DNA of 64,000 nucleotides from Bremia lactucae (Eukaryota; Oomycota; Peronosporomycetes; Peronosporales; Peronosporaceae): positions 10,837,474 through 10,901,473 of the forward strand of contig NC_090610.1 in the NCBI RefSeq assembly GCF_004359215.1. The letters run 5' to 3'. The position numbers were made by a program, and so were the translations under genes. Below, piece after piece: positions 33,298 through 41,322 of the stretch (positions are counted from its first letter, which is position 1; every line of letters begins with the position of its first letter). The notes below the pieces were generated by a model. It saw nothing but the letters and a program-made list of their open reading frames with translations, was not told where the DNA came from and made no database searches.

Positions 33298-36200
33298 TCC
33301 TCCCCGATTTGATCTCTCGTTGACGCTGATTGAAGTTGGCGACGAGATCCTTCCAGTGGGAGACATGGCGAATATTTTTCTCTTTTTCCCAACTGGCTTC
33401 TTCCTTAGTTTCGCCATGCCATTGTACGAGCCAGTATGGTTGACGATTGAACTGGCTTTTCTTCAAGAGACGTTCAATAACTTGAAGATGATCCGCTGTG
33501 CCATTATCCACGAATTTGGATGCTTTCGGTATCGGACGACTTCGAAATTTTTCTGGTGTCGGTTCATACTTTGATAGAACATCGACATTAAAGGTTGGAT
33601 TAATCTTATTCATACTTTGTGGTAACTTAAGCCTTGCCACATTAGGATTAATCATTTTGATAATTTCGAATGGTCCCACCTTTCTTGCCGCAAACTTAGC
33701 TCGTGGTGTCCCCATATCTTTCGCAGCATGTTTCAACGATATTCTGCGAGTATCAAGCATAACTAGATCTCCAACCTTGAATTCAACTTGATTTATTCGG
33801 CGTTTTTGATCGTAATATTGCTTTTGCGAAGCTTGTGCTTTTAGGAGATTTCTGCGAGCCTGATCGATGATCTTTGTTCGTTCTTCGATAAACTCTTTTG
33901 CGTATACGTCAATCTCCTTTGGTTGACTATTCCAGCCCAGAGCCTTTTGCCATGTAGAGCGTTCCTTTCTTCCCGTATCTATTTCGAAGGGAGAGTATCC
34001 CGTGGATGCACTAACCAGTGTAGAGTGCGCATACTCTATGCTTCCCAAGTGTTCGGTCCAGTCAGTGCCATGGTAAGATACCATGCATCTGAGTGCGTCT
34101 TCTACCACAAGGTTCTGTCGCTCGGTCTGTCCATCGGCTTTAGCCCGATGAGCGGTTGTCATACTTAGACGAACACCGATGATCGTCATCAAAGACTTCC
34201 AAAACATCGACGTGAACTTGCTATCTCGGTCACTGATGATAACTTCTGGAAGACCATGGTGTCGAACTACAGCATCAAAAAATACTTTTGCTGTTGTGCA
34301 TGCATCATCCTTAACGCGCACTGCTGCGTACTTCGTTCGTTTGGAAAACTTATCGACAACAGTTAGGATGGCATCAAATCCATTGGACATAGGAAGCCCT
34401 GTTATGAAGTCCATTGACACCACTTGCCAGCAAGCCTCTGGTATTGGAATTGGCATGAGTAATCCGTTTTTTCGTTGATTATCATGTTTCCAACGTGCGC
34501 AGGTTTCACAGGTTTTGACATATTCCTTGACGTCTTTCTGCAACGATTTCCAGTAATACCACTGAGCCACTCGCAAGTATGTTCTGCGATTGCCCGGATG
34601 AGCAGCAATTGCCGAATCATGATATTGCGATATTACTTTCGTTCGCAAACGGTTGTTGCTGGGCACGCAAAGACGTGTAAGCTTATTTGACGTGCGCAAA
34701 AACAGCAAGTCTTCTTGCTTGACAAACAATGAGCTTGCTTCTGAGTTTTTCCATGCTTCTTTAAACTCAGCATCTCTGGCGTAGCCTTGTTGAAGTAGCT
34801 TGCGAACTTCTGGTGACAACTCGACATACGACGCTGTCATTAAGGTGGCAACTTGCAGAGCCTCAGCCTCCTCCCGGGGCAGAGTTGGCACCGAGGGTGA
34901 GCAAAGTAAACGTGTACCTCGTTGTTGGCAACTAGAATCGCACTTATGGAAGTGGATATTGTCCACGACAGTATCATCAGGACGGCGCGAAAGCGCATCA
35001 GCTACGACGTTTAAAGCACCATTAATGTGGTGTATAGTAAACGTATATTGAGCGAAGGTGGTCAAGTATCGAGCCAATTTCGGCGAGACTTTCGGATGAT
35101 GAAGCAGCCAAGAGCAGGCGCTATTGTCCGTGAAAATCTCAAACTGGTGACCATACAGGTAATGACGCCATTTGTCTAACCCCGCTTTAATTGCAAATAG
35201 CTCCTTTTCATGAGCAGGCCAATTAATCTCATGGACTCCAAGCTTCTTTGAATAAAACGCTATTGGATGGTCATGTCCATTGAGAAATTGCGATAAAACA
35301 CCTCCCACGCACGACCCTGATGCATCCGTAGTCAGTACAAACGGGCGTGAAAAGTTGGGCAGAGTCAGCACAGGTGCAGCTTGTAAGGCAGACTTCAGCC
35401 TTGCGAAGGAATCTTCCTGTTCTGCATTCCACAGCCATGGAGAATCTTTCTTAACAAGATGACTCAATGGCAGAACTATGTGCGCAAACTGATGAATAAA
35501 GCGGCGATAATAACCAGCAAGACCAAGAAAACTTTGCAATTCCTTTACGGAGGTCGGTGGTGGCCATTTAGCGATTGCTTCCGTCTTCGTATTATCAACG
35601 GATAATCCTTTGTTGGAAACAGTGTGCCCCAAAAAGCTGACCTCTTGACGCGCAAACTTGCACTTGCCGATGTGAGCGAATAGCGTTTCCTTGCGTAATA
35701 CGTCGAACACGATAGCAAGATGGCCAAGATGTTCGTCATAAGAGACGGAAAATATGCAGATATCATCCAAATATACCACAACAAATGGGAACTTTCCAAA
35801 AAGTACACGCATCAAGCGCGACCAAATGCCAGGCATTCCAGCAAGACCCATCGGAGCAACGCACCACTGATACGTCTCATTTGATGTACGAAACGCAGTG
35901 TACTTCTTGCTATCCGGATGGATACGCATCTGATGGTACCCCTGAGCTAAGTCAATGACTGTGAAATAGCTCATACCTTGCATTTTATCGAACAATTCAT
36001 CGATTCGCGGCAAAGGTATTTTTGGGACGACTGACTTTGAGTTTACGTAACGAAAGTCAATCACCCAACGGAGCAAAATATTTGCGTTTCCGGATCGAAT
36101 CCATTCCGAACGAGATACACTCGTACCGGTTTTTGGGTCCTTTTTTGGAATACCAAAGATGTTTGATACCCACGGCGAGTCTGAAAGCTCGATCCATCCG

Positions 36201-36472
36201 CGGGAAAGGTTCTCATCGACAAACTTCTGTAAAGCATTTTGTTCAACTTGTGAAAGTCGAAACGGCGGACGATTACTCGGTTGCGCACCGGGTTGCATAT
36301 TGATTTCAAATTCAACTGACCGATTAGGAGGCAATGAATTCGGTAACTTCTCCGGAAATACATCTTTATAGGAATCAAGTAAAGACTTCAACCGTTTTTC
36401 CCGAGGTTTTGTAGATTCCGATTCTTGATAAATTTTGACACGATAGACCTCTTCGTATTTTGATGTCTTCAA
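33293..36472 (-). CDS. Family C chromovirus pol: RT, RNase H, integrase, chromodomain (copy 1)
   Basis: An uninterrupted 1059-aa ORF. RT: FRYVNSKSVVPKIPLPRIDE and active site YLDD (234-237). RNase H: TTDASGSCVGG (D383) and FTDNS (D449). Integrase: H618/H625/C655/C658 zinc domain, catalytic D688 (SMDF), D748 (SDRD) and E784 (GQTER), with the canonical 35 residues between the last two. C-terminal chromodomain from about 997 to 1045 (VIERLLKKS...YWLVQWHG...ASWEKEKNI). The polyprotein copies element RNA and integrates the cDNA; the chromodomain probably directs insertion to marked chromatin. The last codons (GRM, stop) run through the polypurine tract into the LTR. Protease and gag are cut off from this ORF by a damaged segment at 36473-36855. 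Confidence 0.92.
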   Translation of the reverse strand: MKTSKYEEVYRVKIYQESESTKPREKRLKSLLDSYKDVFPEKLPNSLPPNRSVEFEINMQPGAQPSNRPPFRLSQVEQNALQKFVDENLSRGWIELSDSPWVSNIFGIPKKDPKTGTSVSRSEWIRSGNANILLRWVIDFRYVNSKSVVPKIPLPRIDELFDKMQGMSYFTVIDLAQGYHQMRIHPDSKKYTAFRTSNETYQWCVAPMGLAGMPGIWSRLMRVLFGKFPFVVVYLDDICIFSVSYDEHLGHLAIVFDVLRKETLFAHIGKCKFARQEVSFLGHTVSNKGLSVDNTKTEAIAKWPPPTSVKELQSFLGLAGYYRRFIHQFAHIVLPLSHLVKKDSPWLWNAEQEDSFARLKSALQAAPVLTLPNFSRPFVLTTDASGSCVGGVLSQFLNGHDHPIAFYSKKLGVHEINWPAHEKELFAIKAGLDKWRHYLYGHQFEIFTDNSACSWLLHHPKVSPKLARYLTTFAQYTFTIHHINGALNVVADALSRRPDDTVVDNIHFHKCDSSCQQRGTRLLCSPSVPTLPREEAEALQVATLMTASYVELSPEVRKLLQQGYARDAEFKEAWKNSEASSLFVKQEDLLFLRTSNKLTRLCVPSNNRLRTKVISQYHDSAIAAHPGNRRTYLRVAQWYYWKSLQKDVKEYVKTCETCARWKHDNQRKNGLLMPIPIPEACWQVVSMDFITGLPMSNGFDAILTVVDKFSKRTKYAAVRVKDDACTTAKVFFDAVVRHHGLPEVIISDRDSKFTSMFWKSLMTIIGVRLSMTTAHRAKADGQTERQNLVVEDALRCMVSYHGTDWTEHLGSIEYAHSTLVSASTGYSPFEIDTGRKERSTWQKALGWNSQPKEIDVYAKEFIEERTKIIDQARRNLLKAQASQKQYYDQKRRINQVEFKVGDLVMLDTRRISLKHAAKDMGTPRAKFAARKVGPFEIIKMINPNVARLKLPQSMNKINPTFNVDVLSKYEPTPEKFRSRPIPKASKFVDNGTADHLQVIERLLKKSQFNRQPYWLVQWHGETKEEASWEKEKNIRHVSHWKDLVANFNQRQREIKSGRM

Positions 36473-36855
36473 TTTCCTTGAAAAGTCGGCAGAGGAAATA
36501 ATGACCGGTTCAAAAACCTCATCCTGTGGTATGTTACCACTTTTGAACGAAACTTGATGAGTACGTCAATTAATGATTGGCTCGTGCGCAGCACACCAGG
36601 GCTTACCCGGAATTACATCATGGCAATTGCTCATTGGCCACTCAATGACCGGAACGTCAGAAATTCGATTATCATCAAATGGGCTATTGGCGACTCCTTT
36701 CTTCACTTATTTTTGGTGTTATTAGTGCCTTCGAAACGAGTGACTTGAAAGCCATTTCAGGACATGACGCATTGCAGCAAACTCGGCTTCACCCCATTGC
36801 ATGTGGCGCCAGAATCGAGTATCATATTGACAGCACGATCGTCAAGATGACCCTT
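36473..36855 (-). pseudogene. Family C protease region, damaged divergent patch (copy 1)
   Basis: It is homologous to 45975-46360 of copy 2, where the protease reads IMLDSGATCNVV and VILGKPWFTAHEPIINW in frame. Here substitutions and indels are dense (roughly one in ten bases by eye between about 36530 and 36960) and introduce stops, while the flanks on both sides are almost identical between copies. Confidence 0.8.
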
Positions 36856-37845
36856 TTAGATGATCAAATCTTTTCCCGTGAAGGAAGCAAAGTCAGCTTC
36901 ACATAGTGTGGTGATAGCTTCGTTTGACGCAGTCGCGATGGTTTCTTCTTTAACTGACTCATTCACGAAATAGTTGGCGTTTGCACGCTCGCGACGATAT
37001 CCGTTGCCGCGACTATTTTGCTGGTTCCTGCGCTTGTAACACTGCTGAATCGTGTGCCCCAGTTTTTTGCAGTACGCACACTTTGGTTTATTTGGACGTC
37101 GGCTATGGACGCGAGAAGACCTATGAAATGGCCGAGCATTGTCGATTTCCATCAGCTCTGGCTCATTGTTTAATTCTCTGGCCACATTTGGTGGACCAGG
37201 ACGAGGGGTTGTTGCGATATGGTGATTATAACCAACCGAATGTGCGCGTTCAAAGTCGAGCGCCACAGTAATAGCCTCCGACAGTGTATTTCCCCGTCGG
37301 TATTGAACTTCTTCTTGCGTTCTTGTTTTTAATCCTCGTTGAAAATAGATTATTTGGTCTATCTCAGTCATGTCCTCAACTTGCGAAATAATGTGTCGAA
37401 ATTTCGCAATGTAGTCCATTAAGCCTTTGCAACTGGCTTGTCTCAGCCGATGCAGGTCGTCTCGAAGACGTTGCTGTAGATCCGCAGGAACAAATTCCTT
37501 TTCCACTGCTAGAAAAAACTCGTCGACTGAGTGAATTTCTGATTGATGCAGCAAGAACCATTGTGCTGCTGGTCCGCGCAATGAACTTCCTAGTACGGCA
37601 AGTACTTGAGGAGCCATTGCGTCTTCTCTCCACTTCGTACCGCGCGCAATAAAATATTGCTGTACTTGCGCGTAATAAAGTCGAACCGACTCTTCACTCC
37701 TTCCGCTATACGTCGGTATTCTTAGCCCGTCCACCTTAAGCCCACCTTCTTTTTGGGAGTTAGCCAATGATTTGATCAACTCTTGTTGTTGCTGTAGCAT
37801 ATGCATCATTTGCTGCATTAGCTCGGCGTTTGAGGGTTGGCCCAT
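36856..37845 (-). CDS. Family C gag (copy 1)
   Basis: 329 aa. N-terminal Gln/Met-rich segment (MMHMLQQQQELIKSL), a Gypsy capsid-like domain (YYAQVQQYFIARGTKWRED; AAQWFLLH; FVPADLQQRLRDDLHRLRQ) and a CCHC knuckle CAYCKKLGHTIQQC (C256, C259, H264, C269) followed by basic residues. In copy 2 the same residues lead directly into protease and pol, so this ORF is the gag part of a single gag-pol frame, closed early by the damaged patch. Confidence 0.88.
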   Translation of the reverse strand: MGQPSNAELMQQMMHMLQQQQELIKSLANSQKEGGLKVDGLRIPTYSGRSEESVRLYYAQVQQYFIARGTKWREDAMAPQVLAVLGSSLRGPAAQWFLLHQSEIHSVDEFFLAVEKEFVPADLQQRLRDDLHRLRQASCKGLMDYIAKFRHIISQVEDMTEIDQIIYFQRGLKTRTQEEVQYRRGNTLSEAITVALDFERAHSVGYNHHIATTPRPGPPNVARELNNEPELMEIDNARPFHRSSRVHSRRPNKPKCAYCKKLGHTIQQCYKRRNQQNSRGNGYRRERANANYFVNESVKEETIATASNEAITTLCEADFASFTGKDLII

Positions 37846-37911
37846 AATGGAGGAAGATGTGTTCGGAACTTTTAAAAGACTTAGTTGTTTCGTTTATTTA
37901 GGTCTCTTAAG

Positions 37912-38178
37912 TTAAACCGAAGATCCTTTAAGATGGTGCGCTCGGCTTCTTCCAAAAGCGAGCGGAGCTGATAAGGTGGACCCTTGCTTGGGCAGGCAGG
38001 CTTTCTCCTTGGTGAGTTGCTTTGCTAAGATCTTTGCAATGCGCCGAGTCTTTTGTAAAGACGCAAGCAGATCGTTCGCAGTCTTTGAAGACTTTTCACC
38101 GAACTCAAAGAGGAAAGCCTTACTGCAGTCAAACGGAATCTGAGTAGTAGCCTTTCTCTTCTTGCTCATAGAACTCAA
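37912..38178 (-). pseudogene. ORF0 of family C, frameshifted copy
   Basis: The first ~70 residues match the 103-aa ORF at 47384-47695 (MSSMSKKRKATTQIPFDCSK). A 14-nt deletion relative to copy 2 (around 37965) shifts the frame and replaces the C-terminus. It sits between 5' LTR and gag, in the leader. Confidence 0.65.
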
Positions 38179-38336
38179 CGAATTACTTTAGATAGTAGGC
38201 ATAATACGTTAGAGTACCTATCCAACATGCATCAACTGCATCACAGAGATAAGCCGAAACCAACCACACACAGACTAAGCGACTAGAAATGCAAAGGCAC
38301 ACGCTGAGATGAAAGAGGATACTGAAAACCACACAC
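38179..38336 (-). other. Family C 5' leader, copy 1, broken by a gap
   Basis: Alignable to 47696-47860 of copy 2 but clearly more diverged than gag. The contig ends at 38336 before the GC-rich tandem repeats and 5' LTR seen in copy 2. Confidence 0.6.
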
Positions 38337-38436
38337 NNNNNNNNNNNNNNNNNNNNNNNNNNNNNNNNNNNNNNNNNNNNNNNNNNNNNNNNNNNNNNNN
38401 NNNNNNNNNNNNNNNNNNNNNNNNNNNNNNNNNNNN
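38337..38436. other. Assembly gap (100 N, unknown size)
   Basis: Exactly 100 N. Sequence left is the family C leader and right is an unrelated RT fragment; nothing bridges them. Confidence 0.95.
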
Positions 38437-38580
38437 CATTAGCGAGGTCCGCTTTAACGCCTCGCTTTCCAATGGAACACCCTAAGTAGGACTTCTTCTC
38501 TGCCAAAAATGCATTTCGATGCATTGGCATACAATATATTAGTACGCATACACTCGAGCACCGCTCGCAAATGGACACAA
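38437..38580 (-). pseudogene. Gypsy RT fragment of another family
   Basis: The minus strand reads MRTNILYANASKCIFGREEV and GKRGVKAD, the RT thumb consensus (LYANxxKCxFxxxEIxFLG), in a version distinct from family A and C. It is cut by the gap at its left end and fused to family A integrase on the right. Confidence 0.6.
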
Positions 38581-39305
38581 TAGAATTGCCACGTAGGATG
38601 CGTTCGCATCCTACGTTTTACGTTGGTCGGCTCCGCCCGTACCATCAGTACGCGGCTTCTTCCGAGGACGGATTTGACCACCCTTTTCACGAATCCCCAA
38701 AAGATTTTTGAGATCGCGAAACAGGTTCTCATGTTGAACCTGAAATTTCTCATGCCGGTTCCGAATATCCTCGAAACTACGATGAGCTGACGAGAGCGCA
38801 TCGCGAACAGCATGATACTTCCGCTCGTGCTCCAACATGGAGTACGAACGGTCTTCCAACAGCTCGATATGGTGAGCCTGCTCCGTCTGCTCCAACGAGC
38901 GACGCTTGCCGCGCTCGTGGTCAAGTCCCTTCTCCAAATCATGGAGGAAGTGATCGATTTTGTCGATCCTCGACATTTGATCCGACATACGGTTCGGATC
39001 TAATTTCCCCTCCTCCACCACAACCATTGGTGGATTCCCGTGGTGGTCAACGTTTCCTTGTGGAACGTATACAGAGCCACCGTGATGTGAAGGGGCAGCG
39101 AACGAGTTATCTTGTTCGCTGGCGTGGTTATCCACCTTCACATGACAGCTGGGAGCCTCGTTCCCAGCTGATTGCTGACGTTGAGGGCCTCGTCCGTCAG
39201 TATGACGAGACTTACCCGATGGTTCAGAAGGCCCATCGGAAAACACGCGCCCCTGGCGCATGTAAATTGATTGCAAAACGTCAATCGCATCGCGCATCTC
39301 GATAG
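38581..39305 (+). pseudogene. Family A integrase C-terminus, Ser/Pro linker and chromodomain (one stop)
   Basis: The plus strand reads PRRMRSHPTFYVGRLRPYHQ, a polar linker with one TGA near 38710, a proline run (IPPPPPQPLVDSRGG) and the chromodomain RFLVERIQSHRDVKG...SYLVRWRGYPPSHDSWEPR. Chromodomains at the end of Gypsy integrases bind methylated histone tails in known cases. The whole linker and chromodomain are overlapped on the other strand by the antisense reading frame. Confidence 0.82.
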
Positions 39306-39351
39306 AGATGCGAATCCTTCCCCAGGCGAAGAAAGGGAATACACATTCTCT
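38611..39351 (-). pseudogene. Antisense ORF, C-terminal coiled-coil part, downstream of an in-frame stop
   Basis: It is in the same frame as the 309-aa antisense ORF upstream and separated from it only by a TAA at 39352-39354; the F-type copy (60184-60483) has AAA there. From 39297 it is open for 228 codons: a His/Pro/Asp-rich stretch, then a long charged helix-like segment (SRIDKIDHFLHDLEKGLDHE; HIELLEDRSYSMLEHERKYH) and a basic end (RPRKKPRTDGTGGADQRK) that could be a nuclear signal. It lies opposite chromodomain and integrase-chromodomain linker codons, so part of its openness may be forced by the sense strand. Confidence 0.6.
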
Positions 39352-40281
39352 TTAACTCTTTTTTTTTGTCAACACAAAACGGACAGGGATCACCCCACGT
39401 GAGGCATGGATGCCCAGCCTCACGTGACAACCGATGGAATTAATACTTTGCACCGGTTGGAGTTCTTTTCTCAAATTAAACGCGATCCGCGTTAAGCTTT
39501 TGAAGCCAAGCTTCACTCCAATGTCTTTGACATTGCGAATGAACGCACTCCAGGCTTGCATAAGCGAGACTTTATCTCGCTTATTATTGCCACTAAACCA
39601 TCGATGCTTAAGAAAAGCATCGAGATAGAAATCTTCCTCAGCGCGAAAGTTCTTCGCGCTGGGATCAAGGCCATGTAGCTTTGTCGCAATAAATAAAGGA
39701 TATTTATTGTGAGGAGTAGTTTCTCCAGACAAGCTATTGATAAGCCTTTCTTGCAAAATCCACGGCTTCTTTTCAGGGGCAATATGACACATTTTACTGT
39801 CTTTACTCCCCTGAGTGGTACCCACTGAAGCAGGGGTACCACAAAAACTTTTCTTACGATGGCTTACACCATCGTCGTCACCTTGCACAGAGACACGTGC
39901 AGGTGACCGTATGGGAGATCGTACGGGCGATGAGGGATCATCCTCATCGTCGGATCCAAATAGACTGTTTACTCGTCCATCAGAATGAGCCCTCTCATTC
40001 GAAGGCTCATAGTCAGCCGCCTGACGGATATCGGGCGACTGTTCCATTCTCCCCGAGTCGGCCACTTCATCCGACTCGCACTCGTAGTCGACCTCCAAAG
40101 AGGGGTCGTATTCACGTGGTGAATCACCACGTGCACTCGCAACATCTAGTGTTGTGCGAGTAAAAGACACTACGGCAGACGTTCCGTCTGCCGCAAGAGA
40201 TAATAGCGCGTCACCCGCGGCTGCACGAACCGCAGCCGAAGGCGCAGCACTATCGTCACCCCGCATGAGTTGATCCTTCAT
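39352..40281 (-). CDS. Antisense ORF of family A chromovirus, N-terminal part (309 aa), novel
   Basis: It is read on the strand opposite to gag-pol, starting about 120 bp inside the 3' LTR boundary; an alternative ATG at 40434 would lie in the LTR. It occupies the ~1.1 kb between the pol stop (39305) and the polypurine tract, where no sense ORF exists, so it is not a shadow of pol. The first half is acidic and Ser/Asp/Pro-rich (DYECESDEVADSGRMEQSPD; GSDDEDDPSSPVRSP). The second half has a helical segment (DAFLKHRWFSGNNKRDKVSL, then MQAWSAFIRNVKDIG). Homologous frames recur at 57091-57778 (-), 59463-61181 (+) and 12507-13005 (+). This copy carries compensating frameshifts around 39480-39540. 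I recognise no known domain. Transcription from the 3' LTR would be needed; that is inference. Confidence 0.6.
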   Translation of the reverse strand: MKDQLMRGDDSAAPSAAVRAAAGDALLSLAADGTSAVVSFTRTTLDVASARGDSPREYDPSLEVDYECESDEVADSGRMEQSPDIRQAADYEPSNERAHSDGRVNSLFGSDDEDDPSSPVRSPIRSPARVSVQGDDDGVSHRKKSFCGTPASVGTTQGSKDSKMCHIAPEKKPWILQERLINSLSGETTPHNKYPLFIATKLHGLDPSAKNFRAEEDFYLDAFLKHRWFSGNNKRDKVSLMQAWSAFIRNVKDIGVKLGFKSLTRIAFNLRKELQPVQSINSIGCHVRLGIHASRGVIPVRFVLTKKKS

Positions 40282-40387
40282 GCGATGGAATTTAAAATGA
40301 TGGATCTGACCAATCAACATCGTTTTAGAAATTAAGTGGTCAGATAGCGACCACTCCATCCAATGACAGCCAGAGTGATTGTCGTTT

Positions 40388-40400
40388 AAGGGAGGGGTGA
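40388..40400 (+). other. Polypurine tract of the family A element
   Basis: AAGGGAGGGGTGA lies directly 5' of the LTR start TGTAACGGGG, where plus-strand cDNA priming occurs. The copy at 57822-57832 has GTGAGGGGGG in the same place. Confidence 0.75.
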
Positions 40401-40851
40401 TGTAACGGGGTGTATCGTTACATGAAATCAACACTTAAAGGTTGTTAATTAATATATCATCGAAAAGGTAGATAATATTTGATGATTATTACTTTATATA
40501 GTAATATCCTGAATTCTTATCCATACATAGGTATAGGCCATTATATCTATTTATTCCGCAGACTAATCAGCTATAGGAGTAATCAAAGAGAGTTACAAAT
40601 AAGATAGAGATAAGAATTCATTTACATGTTAAGTATTAGGTTATAGTTAAGTCAGCATTTACAAAGATAGATTAAGAGACACTTAACTATATTAATACAG
40701 TTTTCATTTTACCCTCTTAAGTCAACTTGCCTTAAGAGAAGTCTTCCTCTGCACGTACAGTGTACGTCACCTCAATAAAGGCACCACTCACAACTGAAGC
40801 AGTGTGAAGTGGACTTGTACTGAAACAGTACAAGTCGTAGTGCCCATTACA
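40401..40851 (+). mobile_element. LTR-A, 3' LTR (451 bp)
   Basis: Starts TGTAACGGGGTGTATCG after the polypurine tract and ends GTAGTGCCCATTACA (degenerate end). The twin hairpins near the 3' end are recognisable (40788-40835). Confidence 0.88.
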
Positions 40852-40865
40852 CTCTCTCTCTCTTT

Positions 40866-41049
40866 TGTTTACATCTACAGCTGATTAGTCTGCGGAATAA
40901 ATAGATATAATGGTCTATACCTATTTATGGATAAGAATTCTGAACATTACTATATAAAGTAATGTCCTCCAAATATTATCTACCTCTTCGATAATATATT
41001 ACTTAACAACCTTTAAGTGTTAATTTCATGTAACGATGCACCCGTTACA
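40866..41049 (-). mobile_element. LTR-A 5' portion, minus orientation
   Basis: Reverse complement of the first ~185 bp of LTR-A, ending GTAACGATGCACCCGTTACA. It faces the 3' LTR at 40401-40851 across a short CT-rich stretch, giving a head-to-head LTR pair. Confidence 0.8.
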
Positions 41050-41322
41050 CTAAAAGTCCTGACTTAAGGAGCAAGGTAATTCCGCTTCAAAGAGTAATGT
41101 AACACCTTCCGCACAACATTTTTCCAAAGGGTGATGAGAAAGAAAATTCCGCAATTCCCAAGGAAGAATACTGCAATGAAGGTGGTGGTTCGAATGGCAT
41201 AGCTTGGAAGTTAAAACAGGAGCAAAAATGAATGTTGGCTGCATTTATATTTTTATGCGTTCTGATTGGCTATATGTCGCAAAAGGGCGTGTACATTTAG
41301 CAGTGGCCTTTATTTATTATAA
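41050..41322 (+). promoter_or_regulatory. 5' flank of PhyH copy 2 (probable promoter region)
   Basis: 273 bp of non-LTR sequence precede the PhyH ORF. No TATA box or clear oomycete initiator is found here; the best initiator-like match (GGCTCATTTC, 41368-41377) is inside the ORF. Bases from 41281 on are identical to the start of the window. Confidence 0.4.

Noticed and set aside
33320..35051. Multiple plus-strand ORFs of 60-99 aa opposite family C pol
   Set aside because: Shadows of a conserved minus-strand pol with no independent features. Unlike the family A antisense ORF, they all lie within pol codons.
36022..36371. Antisense ORFs of 70-105 aa opposite the start of family C pol
   Set aside because: Identical in both copies simply because pol is; they overlap conserved RT codons.
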